Assembly (NCBI RefSeq): GCF_003313465.1
Contig: NZ_KZ845663.1
Span: 357,911 to 421,910 of the forward strand
DNA from: Thermoflavimicrobium daqui
Lineage (GTDB): Bacteria > Bacillota > Bacilli > Thermoactinomycetales > Thermoactinomycetaceae
Direction of reading: 5' to 3'
DNA length: 64,000 nt
Part shown: positions 45,455 through 58,559 of the stretch, piece after piece
How positions within the stretch are numbered: position 1 is the stretch's first letter
Layout: every line of letters starts with the position of its first letter
Position numbers and translations under genes: made by a program
Notes under the pieces: model-generated
Seen by the model: only the letters and a program-made list of their open reading frames with translations
Database searches by the model: none
What the model was told of the DNA's origin: nothing

Positions 45455-46879
45455 TTACAGATCCTTTATCCTTTTACTCGATCTTTTTATCTGAGTTTTA
45501 CAAAGTAAAAGCAATCGTTCAACATCTATTTGTTCTAAATAACCACTTCGTACAACCTTTCCAGAAGCCAAAAATATAATCAGACGAGCAAGCTTTAGTT
45601 CTCTAGTCAATATATGTTGGAACTTAGTTCGTGCTTGTATTGCTTGATATGGGATGTAGTAAGTTTCTTTCGTATAGACACGTTTAACAAGTACAAGGCC
45701 ACTAAGACCTGATCCGCATTTCTCATCTTTAAAACATTTCCATTGATATAAAAGAAAACAAGTGATGGCGAGTAAACTAAACCACGCCCATTTTATAAAC
45801 CAAAAACAAAAAACTCCTTGAAATATAATCAGCAACGCAAATGTAATTGCTAACCGATAGTATCTGGACCTACACGGAGATGGATGAATTGACATTTCCA
45901 TTAAGGGAAGAAACTCGGGTAAAAAACAACCAAAAAATTCCTTTTGCTTTTCCTTTTTGATAAGTGGAAATAAGACGACTTGTCCTTTCTTCTCTTCAAT
46001 CCCCAATCCTGCGACAAAAATTTTTATGGTAGCCAAACCAAATAATTGTTGAAGTCCATTCTCTTCCAATTTAACTGCTTGAATTCGCCTAATTGGTATT
46101 GTTAACTTTTCTTGATGGATGAGTCCTTTTTCGATATACATATTTTGATCATCTCTGTACAGATGGAAATTCCCATAATGGAACCATGTAATCATGACTG
46201 ATCCAAGCCAAGCTATAGGAAATGCAAGAAGTCCAATCCATATGAAATCGACTAGCTGACTCGGTGTTAACTTAGTATGCCAAATCCATTCAATCAACCA
46301 TCTACCCATATCTACATCAAATAAGTCATCTAATTTTAATGTAATTGGAATGGCTACAGCCAAAAAGTAGCCCCATTTTCCTGATGTAAGCGCTGTTTGT
46401 AATAGCTGTTTAGATGTGATTTGATACCCTTTTAAATAAGAATCATTCCCCTTACTTAAGTTTTTCAACAAAGCTTGTTTTAATTGATCTGCTTTTTGTC
46501 TAGTGATGGTAGGCAACAACATCTCTGCCTCACTACTGCTACTTGTTTCAATTTTAACTGTAACTACTCCAAAAAACCTTTGCCAAAACTTTCTTTCAAT
46601 CTCTACAGCTTGGATTTGTTTGAGTGGAATATATATTTTTTGACTTTTAATATTTCCCTCTTGATAACGAATCTCATGATTTTGTATCCAATATTTTGTA
46701 TTTAGCCATTTGAAAACAACATAGAATCCATAAACCCCTAACCAAATAACAAGCATCCAAACCCATTTATCCCATCTGCCTTTAAGTAAAGCTACAATGA
46801 TTGGAACGATTAAATAATGCCAATTGCGTACCATCATATAAAATATATAAATCGGATGTAGTCTTTCTGGTTTATTCAT
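45455..46879 (-). CDS. PH-domain membrane protein (YdbT-like)
   Basis: 474 residues. Membrane segment pairs at about 20-60, 170-240 and 350-385 alternate with bacterial pleckstrin-like domains (bPH2/DUF304). Repeated pattern: KIYIPLKQIQAVEIERKFWQ, LTIPIRRIQAVKLEENGLQ and TYYIPYQAIQARTKF. B. subtilis YdbS/YdbT are the model and are linked to resistance to some antimicrobial peptides, but the molecular role is unclear. Start 46879 follows GGGAGGAGA. No ydbS-type partner is adjacent. Confidence 0.85.
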   Translation of the reverse strand: MNKPERLHPIYIFYMMVRNWHYLIVPIIVALLKGRWDKWVWMLVIWLGVYGFYVVFKWLNTKYWIQNHEIRYQEGNIKSQKIYIPLKQIQAVEIERKFWQRFFGVVTVKIETSSSSEAEMLLPTITRQKADQLKQALLKNLSKGNDSYLKGYQITSKQLLQTALTSGKWGYFLAVAIPITLKLDDLFDVDMGRWLIEWIWHTKLTPSQLVDFIWIGLLAFPIAWLGSVMITWFHYGNFHLYRDDQNMYIEKGLIHQEKLTIPIRRIQAVKLEENGLQQLFGLATIKIFVAGLGIEEKKGQVVLFPLIKKEKQKEFFGCFLPEFLPLMEMSIHPSPCRSRYYRLAITFALLIIFQGVFCFWFIKWAWFSLLAITCFLLYQWKCFKDEKCGSGLSGLVLVKRVYTKETYYIPYQAIQARTKFQHILTRELKLARLIIFLASGKVVRSGYLEQIDVERLLLLCKTQIKRSSKRIKDL

Positions 46880-46918
46880 ATTCTCCTCCCTAGATCCCAC
46901 AAAAATCATTTTGATCAA

Positions 46919-46952
46919 TAAAAATAGCTCAGCAAATACATTTGCTGAGCCA
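46919..46952 (-). terminator. terminator of icd-mdh
   Basis: 11-bp stem GCTCAGCAAAT/ATTTGCTGAGC followed by TATTTTTATT on the minus strand, about 95 bp after the mdh stop. Confidence 0.8.
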
Positions 46953-47043
46953 TTTATAGAGTGAGCCACTAGTTTAGAGACTGATTCTTGGTTTCAGAAA
47001 AGAGAGAGACTTCTTTGATGAGACTAGTATTGTGGGAATCATC

Positions 47044-49306
<2,263 letters not shown>

Positions 49307-49400
49307 AACTACACCCCTTTTTTTAATTTGTGAGCGAATTCGCTAGAAAGTTCTTTCTATCTCTGTCATTAAGAAAATATTTATGTAGAACTTGATTATA

Positions 49401-49424
49401 ATTATACCTAAGTTAGCTGCTAAC
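49401..49424 (-). promoter_or_regulatory. icd promoter with palindrome in the spacer
   Basis: TATAAT (49401-49406, minus strand) lies about 95 bp before icd. The spacer holds a perfect 6-1-6 palindrome GTTAGCAGCTAAC (49412-49424). The hexamer at -35 (TAGCGG) is far from consensus, so a DNA-binding regulator probably acts here. Confidence 0.5.
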
Positions 49425-49528
49425 CGCTATGACAAAATACATCTTCGTACAAATAATTGACACAATATCAATCATGTTTGTTCGTCATTTCACTTATGAC
49501 TGGATATAACGATAATTTAACAGGCGAA

Positions 49529-49572
49529 AAGCCGTCATGGTCCCAACTATGTCAGATAGGTCCAGACGGCTT
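49529..49572 (-). terminator. terminator of citZ
   Basis: AAGCCGTC/GACGGCTT stem extended by TGG/CCA, followed by TTTTCG on the minus strand, 11 bp after the citZ stop. Confidence 0.78.
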
Positions 49573-49582
49573 ACCGATTAAA

Positions 49583-50695
49583 TTAGCGCTGATCAACAGG
49601 AACATATGACTGATTGGTCAATCCTGTATATTCAGCACGTGGACGGATTAGTCGGTTATCTGCATATTGTTCCATAACATGAGCAGTCCAACCCGTAATC
49701 CGACTCATTGCAAAAATAGGAGTAAATAAATCTTTATCTATACCTAAGTACGTATAAACCGAAGCAGAATAAAAGTCAACATTCGGTTTCAATCCTTTTT
49801 GGTCCACAACCAGATGTTCAATTTTATTGGACATCTCGAACCATTTTGGATTACCGACTTGTTGACCAAGCTGACGAGACATTTCTTTGAGATGTTTGGC
49901 ACGTGGATCACCGTTTTTATAAACCCGATGTCCAAATCCCATGATTTTCTCTTTTCTATCCAATTTCCCTTGGATATAAGACTCGACGAGCTCTATACTA
50001 TCAATTTCACCTAACATTTTCATGACTGCCTCGTTAGCTCCACCATGCAATGGACCTTTCAAAGCACCAATAGCCGCAGTAATCGAGGAATACATATCTG
50101 CAAGAGTACCTGCAGCCACACGTGCAGCAAAAGTAGAAGCGTTAAGTTCATGGTCTGCATGTAATGTTAGCGCTTTATCTAAAGCTTGCTTCGCAACATC
50201 TGTAGGTTCTTCCCCATTTAACATGTAGAGAAAGTTTCCAGCAAAGCCAAGTCCTGCTTTAGGTGAAACAGGTTCCAATCCTTTACGTAAACGAGCATAA
50301 GCAGTAATAATGGTTGGGATTTTTGCAGTTAGCTTCACCGCTTTTAAATAGTTGACTTCCGGGTCATTTTTATCGGCATCCTGATCAAACATCGCAAGTG
50401 CCGATACGGCAGTGCGTAAAACAGCCATTGGATGGGCATCTTTAGGATATTCTCTTAGCTGTTGAAGTACCACATCTGGAAGTGTGGCATGATTATCTAA
50501 GTCTTTCTTTAATTGATCTAACTCATCCTTCTGTGGTAAACGGCCTTTCCAAAGAAGAAAAGTCACTTCTTCAAACTGAGCATGTTCCGCTAGATCATCA
50601 ATATCATATCCACGATAAGTTAGAACTCCATCAACAATTGAACTGATTTGGGACTCCAGCGCTACTACACCTTCTAATCCTTTAGCTACCGTCAT
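49583..50695 (-). CDS. citZ: citrate synthase
   Basis: 370 residues (B. subtilis CitZ 372). Catalytic residues in PLHGGANEAV (His), GFGHRVYKNGDPRA (His) and the late Asp region FYSASVYTYLGI. Start 50695 follows AAAGGAG; the longer frame with an extra 28 residues has no ribosome binding site. It makes citrate from acetyl-CoA and oxaloacetate, and forms the classic citZ-icd-mdh order although a terminator separates it from icd. Confidence 0.97.
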   Translation of the reverse strand: MTVAKGLEGVVALESQISSIVDGVLTYRGYDIDDLAEHAQFEEVTFLLWKGRLPQKDELDQLKKDLDNHATLPDVVLQQLREYPKDAHPMAVLRTAVSALAMFDQDADKNDPEVNYLKAVKLTAKIPTIITAYARLRKGLEPVSPKAGLGFAGNFLYMLNGEEPTDVAKQALDKALTLHADHELNASTFAARVAAGTLADMYSSITAAIGALKGPLHGGANEAVMKMLGEIDSIELVESYIQGKLDRKEKIMGFGHRVYKNGDPRAKHLKEMSRQLGQQVGNPKWFEMSNKIEHLVVDQKGLKPNVDFYSASVYTYLGIDKDLFTPIFAMSRITGWTAHVMEQYADNRLIRPRAEYTGLTNQSYVPVDQR

Positions 50696-50780
50696 ACGAA
50701 CACTCCTTTTATGAAGTGAGATCCATGGGCAAATGAATCCAATATTTGTAATAAAAAACTTGATTTGGTATATCGACAAT

Positions 50781-51202
50781 AATCATACCCATGTCTAGTC
50801 GCTTTTAGTTTATCATAAAATACTTTTATTATCATCCCATGTATTTTACCATAATTACTGATAGGACCTCTTTCTTCAAGCATTGTATGGATAAACAAAC
50901 ATCCGACATTAGTAGTTTAAATTTTCAATTAAATTTATAATTATGCATGCCATAGCTAAGCATTCGTTTTAAGCTTCTACATTGAATTTTTCATAAAAAA
51001 AACAAGCTAGCTGTAGGATATCGATTTTCCTGTTCTGCTTTCACTCATTCAAGAAAAATCAAACAAAAGGTCATTCAGTTGGAAAAGTAAAACTATGTTG
51101 TAAGGCAATTTTAAACAAACGTCACGATCACTTGGTTATTTTTGCTATTTTTGAAGTAAAAAATGATATAATAGTTTCGTTAGTAAAATCGGAGGTAGAT
51201 TT
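50781..51202. other. intergenic region between divergent citZ and ytvI
   Basis: No gene supported. A TATAAT element lies about 35 bp before ytvI on the plus strand with a poor -35. On the citZ side there are ATAA/TTAT half sites near 50803-50830 that loosely recall CcpC boxes, but spacing is not exact. Confidence 0.35.
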
Positions 51203-52342
51203 ATGACCCAAACATATTGGAAACAAATATGTTTACGTACATTGATTGTCTTACTAATAGGTACAGGGGTCTTTTTTACATTTTATTTTATTTTACCTCT
51301 TATTTATCCATTTATTATCGCATGGGCGATTGCCATGCTTCTCGACCCCTTTGTCAAATTTTTGGAAAATAAAGTTCATATACCTCGTTGGCTAGCAGTA
51401 ACCATTGCTTTGTTTGTATTACTGGTTGTAATTAGTATATTTTTTATCTTTTTAATTGGGGAGTTAGTAATCGTACTAGCAAGTTTATCAGAGAAGTTAC
51501 CACTATTTTTCAAACAGATCACACAGTTATTTATGGATACATTCCAAAAGAACCAGAACATCAATAAAATTATCGAAACGGTACAAAACTATCTAACTCA
51601 TAACCCACAGCATCAACAAAATATATCTAATAGTATCTCAACGAACATTGATCTCATAGCCAAGAAAGCGAGTGAACTAATAACCGATTTGTTAGCTGGG
51701 ATTGGATCATTCATTGGCAACTTACCTTACTTTTTTACAGTACTCGCTGTAGTTATTCTGGCTACTTTTTTTATAAGTCTAGATTGGCCCAATATCAAAC
51801 AAAAGCTCTATCGACTCACCCCCAAATCATTACAAAGAACCGGTGGTCTTGTCTTTCATGGTTTACGAACAGCGCTTTTTGGTTTTATCCGTGCTCAGTT
51901 AACGTTGATCTCTATTACTGGTTTAATCGTGCTTATCAGTTTATTTATTTTAAAAGTTGAATATGCGATTAGCATTGCTTTTCTGATCGCAATCGTTGAT
52001 CTTCTACCCTATCTAGGGGTGGGGGCAGTTCTAGTCCCTTGGATAGTCTATCTCTTTTTATCTGGACAACTTAAGTTAGCTCTAGGGCTTTTAATCGTTT
52101 ATGCCATTACCATTATAGTACGACAATTTCTTGAACCGAAGTTAGTAGCTCATAATGTTGGACTTGACCCTCTTATTGCATTGATTTCTTTATTTGTTGG
52201 CCTCAATTTATTTGGTGTTTTGGGCTTAATTCTTGGTCCTGTTATCATGGTTACCATTTTAACCTTAGCCCAAGCACATGTTTTTAAAGACATCTGGAAC
52301 TACATTATAGGCTTACCCACTCAAAACGAAAAAAATGTTTGA
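51203..52342 (+). CDS. ytvI: AI-2E family transporter YtvI
   Basis: 379 residues, PF01594 type permease with about eight membrane segments. Two N-terminal hairpins (10-85), a variable loop (about 95-150, Gln/Asn/Ile-rich), then the conserved C-terminal core with SLDWPNIKQKL, AIVDLLPYLGVGAVLVPW and QFLEPKLVAHNVGLDPLIAL. The B. subtilis ytvI occupies the same place near fxsA and citZ. The substrate is unknown. Ribosome binding site GGAGGT. Confidence 0.9.
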   Translation: MTQTYWKQICLRTLIVLLIGTGVFFTFYFILPLIYPFIIAWAIAMLLDPFVKFLENKVHIPRWLAVTIALFVLLVVISIFFIFLIGELVIVLASLSEKLPLFFKQITQLFMDTFQKNQNINKIIETVQNYLTHNPQHQQNISNSISTNIDLIAKKASELITDLLAGIGSFIGNLPYFFTVLAVVILATFFISLDWPNIKQKLYRLTPKSLQRTGGLVFHGLRTALFGFIRAQLTLISITGLIVLISLFILKVEYAISIAFLIAIVDLLPYLGVGAVLVPWIVYLFLSGQLKLALGLLIVYAITIIVRQFLEPKLVAHNVGLDPLIALISLFVGLNLFGVLGLILGPVIMVTILTLAQAHVFKDIWNYIIGLPTQNEKNV

Positions 52343-52355
52343 TGATCTCAATAAT

Positions 52356-52394
52356 AAAAAGAATGGGTTCTCTTTAAAGCAACCCATTCTTTTT
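52356..52394. terminator. bidirectional terminator ytvI / fxsA
   Basis: 14-bp perfect stem AAAAAGAATGGGTT/AACCCATTCTTTTT with an 11-base loop, between convergent genes. Confidence 0.88.
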
Positions 52395-52425
52395 ACGTAG
52401 ACAAAGTTTCATTTAGTCGTGTTTG

Positions 52426-52827
52426 CTAGCGGTAATGTTGTTCCATTTTTTTACGAATCCATATGATGATCCATCGCTTAATCCAATTTCTAGTAAATGG
52501 AATGAGGAAAATAGTCCCCAATAAATCGGTAAAAAAGCCAGGGATTAATAGTAGAATACCACCTGCTAATATACAAAGACCATCTAAAATAGCGTCCCCA
52601 GGTGGTTCACCCCGCATCATATTCTCTTGTACTTTGCGTACCGCTTGTAAGCCTTCCTGTCTAGTCAGATAAATCCCCAGCACACCTGTTAATATTACTA
52701 ATAAAATAGTATTAAGTGCACCAATTAAGCTACCCACTTGAATGAGTCCCCACAGTTCAATCAGAGGAAGCAATAAGAGCAAAAAGATCCATCCACCAAA
52801 AAAATTAGGCTTCTTCATTTGGTGCAT
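52426..52827 (-). CDS. fxsA: FxsA family membrane protein
   Basis: 133 residues, four hydrophobic segments. Family motifs GWIFLLLLLPLIELWGLIQVG at the N-terminus, LTRQEGLQAVRKVQENMMRGE and the GFFTDLLG loop. FxsA of E. coli affects F-plasmid exclusion of phage T7; the role in Bacilli is unknown. The start is unsure: ATG 52827 or 52818, both inside the end of the thioesterase gene with only weak AAGG upstream. Basic C-terminal tail. Confidence 0.88.
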   Translation of the reverse strand: MHQMKKPNFFGGWIFLLLLLPLIELWGLIQVGSLIGALNTILLVILTGVLGIYLTRQEGLQAVRKVQENMMRGEPPGDAILDGLCILAGGILLLIPGFFTDLLGTIFLIPFTRNWIKRWIIIWIRKKMEQHYR

Positions 52828-53245
52828 ATTGTAGTAACCTTTCATAAATATCTGGAAGAACATGGGCAAGATTAATGCGTTTCATCTCTCGATTTACCCA
52901 TAAATGTTTGGAAAATCCAGTTGCTAATAATTTATTATCTTCTTTTCGTAGAACTTCATACTCGAAGATAACTTTTGATCCACTTAGTTCCTTCACATAA
53001 GTTTTTATAATTATTTCATCATCGTAACGGGCTGGTGAACGAAATACACAATTTACTTCAATAACAGGAAGCAGTACCCCTAACTTCTCCATATCGCGAT
53101 ATGAAAGCCCGATATCTCGAACGAAATCGGTTCTAGCCACTTCAAACCAAACCATATAATTGGTATGATATACTACACCCATTTGATCTGTTTCTTGATA
53201 GCGCACACGTATGATGGTTTCTGAAACACTTTTATTTGTTTCCAT
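52805..53245 (-). CDS. YbgC/FadM-type acyl-CoA thioesterase
   Basis: 146 residues, hot-dog fold. 4HBT signature VRYQETDQMGVVYHTNYMVWFEVAR (residues about 14-38) with the catalytic Asp and Tyr-His. It is predicted to cleave short acyl-CoA or a similar thioester. Start 53245; the GGAGG lies 14 bases upstream, further than usual, and the same 15-base start region is found at accA. It overlaps fxsA. Confidence 0.9.
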   Translation of the reverse strand: METNKSVSETIIRVRYQETDQMGVVYHTNYMVWFEVARTDFVRDIGLSYRDMEKLGVLLPVIEVNCVFRSPARYDDEIIIKTYVKELSGSKVIFEYEVLRKEDNKLLATGFSKHLWVNREMKRINLAHVLPDIYERLLQYAPNEEA

Positions 53246-53264
53246 ATCGACTCATACATCCTCC

Positions 53265-53561
53265 ATTATATTTTTATGTTCAATTCGCTCCACCGATCAT
53301 GGTTACTTCTGTCCATCTCATATCACGATATATAAAATAACAACTTCATTATATCAAAATAAAATAAGTAACAAAAAACCAAATCGGTAAATGAAATGGA
53401 AGCAACACATATTTTATGGTTTTATCTCACATAATGAGATTAGCATCGATATATCCTTTTCATATCTGAACGATTAAACAATCTGGTCTTGTAAGAATAA
53501 AGATGAAAAATAACGCTAAAAACATTTGGACATAAAAATAAAAGGTGAAGGGGGAATCGTT
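53265..53561. other. AT-rich spacer
   Basis: No gene. It contains an inverted repeat ATCTCA/TGAGAT (near 53424-53440). It presumably carries the promoters for the thioesterase (minus) and the basic peptide (plus); none is clear. Confidence 0.35.
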
Positions 53562-53636
53562 ATGAAACTCCGTAAAAGAAAGAAAAGAAGAAAAAAATTA
53601 CGGTGGTGGATATATCCACGATTACGACTAATATAA
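53562..53636 (+). CDS. 24-residue Arg/Lys-rich peptide
   Basis: ATG at 53562 preceded by AGGTGAAGGGGG, one of the better ribosome binding sites of the window, opens a 24-codon frame. The first 14 residues (MKLRKRKKRRKKLR) are almost all basic; the tail is WWIYPRLRLI. 13 of 24 residues are Lys or Arg. It is not recognised. The A-rich sequence makes Lys/Arg codons likely by chance, so the ribosome binding site is the main support. The plus-strand orientation is opposite to pyk and the thioesterase. Confidence 0.5.
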   Translation: MKLRKRKKRRKKLRWWIYPRLRLI

Positions 53637-53756
53637 ATAAAGTTTCACTTCTTTATTCACCATTCATCATTTTCGGACCTACTCCTATCAGATATCCTAG
53701 ATTTTTGATCAAATTTTCTTATTCACTCCGAATAATTAAAAATTTTAGGATTTATT

Positions 53757-53787
53757 TAAAAAGCTGGGAGAGAGTCCCAGCTTTTAT
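53757..53787. terminator. terminator of pyk (possibly shared with the basic peptide)
   Basis: 9-bp stem AAGCTGGGA/TCCCAGCTT with a 5-base loop. TTTTTAAAT follows on the minus strand just after pyk, and TTATATTT follows on the plus strand. Confidence 0.85.
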
Positions 53788-53789
53788 AT

Positions 53790-55550
53790 TTATAACACAT
53801 TAGCGCGTCCCGAGTATATATGTCCACGCTCTGCATCTACAGTAATCTCTTTTTCATTTTTTAAGATATTCATTGCATCTTGTACTCCAACAACAACAGG
53901 AATCCCTAATGTTACACCAACAACAGCTGCATGTGAGGTAAGCCCACCTTCTTCTGTGATCACAGCACCTGCTCGTGCGAATGAATCCATCATATCTCGA
54001 TCAGTGGAACGTGTTACAATAATCGCTCCGTCTTCCATTTGGCTATGAATCTGTTCAGCAGTTTCTCCTAACACAACTTTTCCAAATACGACTTTTTTGC
54101 CAATGCCTTGGCCGTGAATTAATACCCCACCAATTACATGTACTTTCATTAGATTGGTTGTCCCTGACTGTCCTACTGGTACACCAGCAGTTATTACAAC
54201 CAAATCACCTTGTCTTACATACTTTGTTGTGAGTGAAGTGGCAATTGCGGTTTTAAACATATCATCGGTTGTTTCACAAACTGGACCTTGAACAGGATGA
54301 ACTCCCCAAATCAAGGCAAGCTTTCGCATGACTGGTAAATTAGGTGTAACAGCAATAATCGGTGCTTTCGGGCGATACTTCGAAACAATTCTAGCGGTGT
54401 ATCCTCCTTCTGTCGCTGTAATAATCGCTGCACAGTCTAAATGTAAAGATGTATTTACAACAGATTGACTAATAGAATCTGTAATAGTATTTTCCCACTC
54501 ACGGCTACGTGAATCAAATAATTCATTATACTCTAAAGCTGATTCGGTTCGTTCAGCGATGTTTGCCATTGTTTGTACTGATTCGATCGGATACTTACCA
54601 GCAGCGGTTTCACCTGAAAGCATAATGGCATCAGTACCATCAAAGATAGCATTAGCCACGTCACTTGCTTCCGCACGTGTTGGACGGGGATTTCGTTGCA
54701 TGGAGTCAAGCATTTGTGTTGCTGTAATTACAGGTTTACCCAATTGATTACATTTGCGGATGGCCTCTTTTTGAACCAAAGGCACTTCTTCTGCTGCAAT
54801 TTCTACTCCTAAATCTCCTCGCGCAATCATTAATCCATCGGAGACTTTTAAGATTTCATCTAAATTTTGTACTCCCTCTTGATTTTCGATTTTAGAAATA
54901 ATATGGATATCTGCCTGTTGCTCTTCCAATATTTTGCGAATCTCCAGTACATCTTCTGCCTTTCTAACAAAAGACGCTGCAATAAAATCAACACCTTGCT
55001 GAATACCAAACAAAATATCTTCCGCATCTTTTTTAGTGATACTTGGTAAGTTCACTTTGACACCAGGTAAATTTACACCTTTTTTACTTTTTAAAATCCC
55101 GCCATTTTCGATTTTGCAATATATGTCTGTTCCTTCTACTTTTAGTACAGTCAAACCTATTAAACCATCATCAATTAAAATAGTGGATCCAGGTTCTACA
55201 TCATGTATAAGTCCCTGATATGATACAGAAACTCTTTTTTCATCACCTAAAATCGATTCGGTAGTTAAAATGAATTCCGATCCAGCAACTAATTCTACTT
55301 GAGGAACCTTTAAATCACCTGTTCGAATTTCTGGTCCTTTCGTATCCAATAAGATGGCTACAGTTTTTCCTTCTTCCTTAGCAGCTTGACGAATATTATG
55401 GATCCGATTTGCATGCTCTTCATGTGTACCATGGGAGAAATTTAGACGGGCTACATTCATCCCACTAGCCATTAATTTTCTTAAAATTTCAATTTCCTCA
55501 CTGGCCGGGCCTATTGTACAAACAATTTTGGTCTTACGTACCATTTGCAT
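53790..55550 (-). CDS. pyk: pyruvate kinase with C-terminal PEP-utiliser domain
   Basis: 586 residues, the Bacillus long form (585). Barrel domain with [12 protein letters not shown], the active-site helix region [17 protein letters not shown] and GDLGVEI, and MLDSM. C-terminal allosteric domain at about 360-475. The extra domain at about 480-586 ends [22 protein letters not shown], resembling the phosphohistidine domain of PEP-utilising enzymes, with its Thr-Ser-His. Start 55550 follows AAGGGG. Last gene of accD-accA-pfkA-pyk. Confidence 0.97.
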   Translation of the reverse strand: MQMVRKTKIVCTIGPASEEIEILRKLMASGMNVARLNFSHGTHEEHANRIHNIRQAAKEEGKTVAILLDTKGPEIRTGDLKVPQVELVAGSEFILTTESILGDEKRVSVSYQGLIHDVEPGSTILIDDGLIGLTVLKVEGTDIYCKIENGGILKSKKGVNLPGVKVNLPSITKKDAEDILFGIQQGVDFIAASFVRKAEDVLEIRKILEEQQADIHIISKIENQEGVQNLDEILKVSDGLMIARGDLGVEIAAEEVPLVQKEAIRKCNQLGKPVITATQMLDSMQRNPRPTRAEASDVANAIFDGTDAIMLSGETAAGKYPIESVQTMANIAERTESALEYNELFDSRSREWENTITDSISQSVVNTSLHLDCAAIITATEGGYTARIVSKYRPKAPIIAVTPNLPVMRKLALIWGVHPVQGPVCETTDDMFKTAIATSLTTKYVRQGDLVVITAGVPVGQSGTTNLMKVHVIGGVLIHGQGIGKKVVFGKVVLGETAEQIHSQMEDGAIIVTRSTDRDMMDSFARAGAVITEEGGLTSHAAVVGVTLGIPVVVGVQDAMNILKNEKEITVDAERGHIYSGRANVL

Positions 55551-55612
55551 AGTCGCCCCTTCACTTAAATTCAATTTTTGTTGGTTACTCTTTTAGAAAC
55601 CAGTATCCAAAG

Positions 55613-56584
<972 letters not shown>

Positions 56585-56647
56585 TTATAAATTATCCTGT
56601 CCCATAGGGACAAAAAACGACCAGCCAATGAAAAAAAGAGAAACCGA

Positions 56648-57625
56648 CTAGCGGCTTCCTTTTGAAGCAGGCTCAAGATATTTCCCGATTTGAGCATACT
56701 TTTGATATCGATCTTCAACTAGTTCATCAGGTGTTAGCTTTAGTAATGAATTCAAATGCTTTACAATAGCTTTTTTAATATAAGCAGCTTGCTGATTCTG
56801 GTCACGATGAGCTCCACCTTTTGGCTCTGGAACGATCTCATCAATCACACCTAAAGTTTTAAGATCATTGGAAGTAATTTTGAGAGCTTCAGCCGCTTGT
56901 TGTGCTTGATTAGCATCTCTCCATAAGATAGCAGCAGCGCCCTCAGGTGAGATCACTGAATAATAGGCGTGTTCCAACATAAGCAGGCGGTTTCCTACAC
57001 CGATACCCAGAGCTCCACCACTTCCACCTTCACCTGTCACGACACAAATAATTGGAACGGAAAAACCAGCCATTTCTCTCAAATTTCGAGCAATCGCTTC
57101 ACTTTGACCACGTTCTTCAGCTTCAAGCCCTGGATACGCTCCTTGAGTGTCAATAAAAGTAATGATAGGACGACCGAATTTGTTAGCTTGTTGCATTAAT
57201 CTAAGTGCTTTCCGATATCCTTCTGGATGTGGTAGACCAAAATGCCTCGCAATTTTATTTTTGGTATCTGTACCTCGTTCATGTCCAATAACGGTTACAG
57301 GTCTACCATCTAACTTGGCAATTCCACCTATAATAGCTGGATCATCCCCAAACAGCCGATCTCCATGCATTTCCATAAAGTCAGTAAAAATCGATCGAAT
57401 ATAAAACAGTGTGGTGGGACGACTAGTCTGACGTGCAATCTGTACTTTTTGCCAAGTTGTAAGATTTCCATAGATTTCTTTTTCTAGTTTTTCAGCTTTT
57501 TTTTCTAAGGTCTCAATCTCTTCACTTAAATCGATTGACTGATCTTTGGTGAATTTCTTCAGTTCAACAATTTTATCTCGCAGCTCAATGAGCGGTTTTT
57601 CAAAAGGTAAGTAGCCATTTGTCAT
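56648..57625 (-). CDS. accA: acetyl-CoA carboxylase carboxyltransferase alpha subunit
   Basis: 325 residues. N-terminal coiled coil (about 8-50), then the crotonase-like fold with [25 protein letters not shown] region, [30 protein letters not shown] and [14 protein letters not shown]. It joins AccD to form the carboxyltransferase that makes malonyl-CoA. It starts 20 bp after accD; GGAGG is 15 bases before the ATG. Confidence 0.97.
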   Translation of the reverse strand: MTNGYLPFEKPLIELRDKIVELKKFTKDQSIDLSEEIETLEKKAEKLEKEIYGNLTTWQKVQIARQTSRPTTLFYIRSIFTDFMEMHGDRLFGDDPAIIGGIAKLDGRPVTVIGHERGTDTKNKIARHFGLPHPEGYRKALRLMQQANKFGRPIITFIDTQGAYPGLEAEERGQSEAIARNLREMAGFSVPIICVVTGEGGSGGALGIGVGNRLLMLEHAYYSVISPEGAAAILWRDANQAQQAAEALKITSNDLKTLGVIDEIVPEPKGGAHRDQNQQAAYIKKAIVKHLNSLLKLTPDELVEDRYQKYAQIGKYLEPASKGSR

Positions 57626-57645
57626 AAGTACTCATACATCCTCCC

Positions 57646-58488
57646 TTATGCGTGAAACTCTAGAATTTTTATCAATGTATCACGCAATTCGAGACGTGGA
57701 ACTACCATATCTAGTTGACCATGTTTTAATAAAAACTCTGCGGTTTGAAAGTCATCTGGCAATTTTTGCCGTACCGTTTGTTCAATAACACGACGACCAG
57801 CAAATCCAATTAACGCTCCTGGTTCAGCAATATTAATATCACCTAAAGAAGCAAAGCTCGCCGACACGCCACCTGTTGTAGGATTGGTCAGAATCGACAC
57901 AAATAATACTCGTTCGCGATTCATTTTTTCAATGGCAGCACTCGTTTTGGCCATTTGCATCAATGAGAGTACTCCTTCTTGCATCCTAGCTCCGCCTGAT
58001 GCACAGAACAAGATAAAAGGATAGCGCTTTGTTGTTGCTCTTTCAGCCGCACGTGCAATCTTTTCACCTACAACAGATCCCATACTTCCCATCCGAAAGC
58101 GAGAATCCATCACACCAATCACAGCAGGGTAACCACCTATGGTTCCTTCCCCTGTTACAACTGCTTCATTTAATTTGGTCTTTTCTTGATCTTTTTCCAG
58201 TTTTTTGCTGTAATCTGGAAACTCCAGTGGATCAACAGACAATAAGTCAGCATCGTATTCAAAAAAACGACCTACATCTACAGTAGCCTGGATTCTTTCA
58301 GGTGCAGACATTGAAAAATGATATCCACAGGATTTACATACTTTTAGATTCTTTTCTAGTTCTTTAGCAATTAAAATTGTATTACATCTAGAGCATTTTT
58401 GCATAATGCCCTCTGGTATCTCTTTTTTTGCTTGTGGTGACGGTATTGTCGCATATTTACGCTGTTTTCGAAATAAATCCTTAAACAA
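57646..58488 (-). CDS. accD: acetyl-CoA carboxylase carboxyltransferase beta subunit
   Basis: 280 residues. Begins [20 protein letters not shown] after a TTG start at 58486-58488 with GGGGTG six bases before; the alignment to the family N-terminus (B. subtilis MLKDIFTKKKKYAS) supports it. The four-Cys zinc ribbon [16 protein letters not shown] is at about 29-55. The catalytic part has [17 protein letters not shown] and the oxyanion region [14 protein letters not shown]. First gene of accDA-pfkA-pyk. Confidence 0.96.
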   Translation of the reverse strand: MFKDLFRKQRKYATIPSPQAKKEIPEGIMQKCSRCNTILIAKELEKNLKVCKSCGYHFSMSAPERIQATVDVGRFFEYDADLLSVDPLEFPDYSKKLEKDQEKTKLNEAVVTGEGTIGGYPAVIGVMDSRFRMGSMGSVVGEKIARAAERATTKRYPFILFCASGGARMQEGVLSLMQMAKTSAAIEKMNRERVLFVSILTNPTTGGVSASFASLGDINIAEPGALIGFAGRRVIEQTVRQKLPDDFQTAEFLLKHGQLDMVVPRLELRDTLIKILEFHA

Positions 58489-58559
58489 GTGTAACACCCC
58501 ATCTGAGTGAAACTTTCCATATAGAGGTTGTCCTCTTAATCCACCGCTCATCGTTTCCT

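Noticed and set aside
50803-50830. CcpC box upstream of citZ
   Set aside because: ATAA and TTAT half sites are present but spaced by 10 instead of 9 bases in very AT-rich DNA.
50692-50898. 68-codon minus-strand ORF upstream of citZ
   Set aside because: No ribosome binding site and it overlaps the citZ ribosome binding region; looks like chance open sequence.
53603-53803. 66-codon plus-strand ORF after the basic peptide
   Set aside because: Starts inside the basic peptide frame without a ribosome binding site and crosses the pyk terminator into pyk.
56598-56612. Palindrome between accA and pfkA as a terminator
   Set aside because: No T tract follows and the accDA-pfkA spacing suggests cotranscription; kept only as a note under pfkA.
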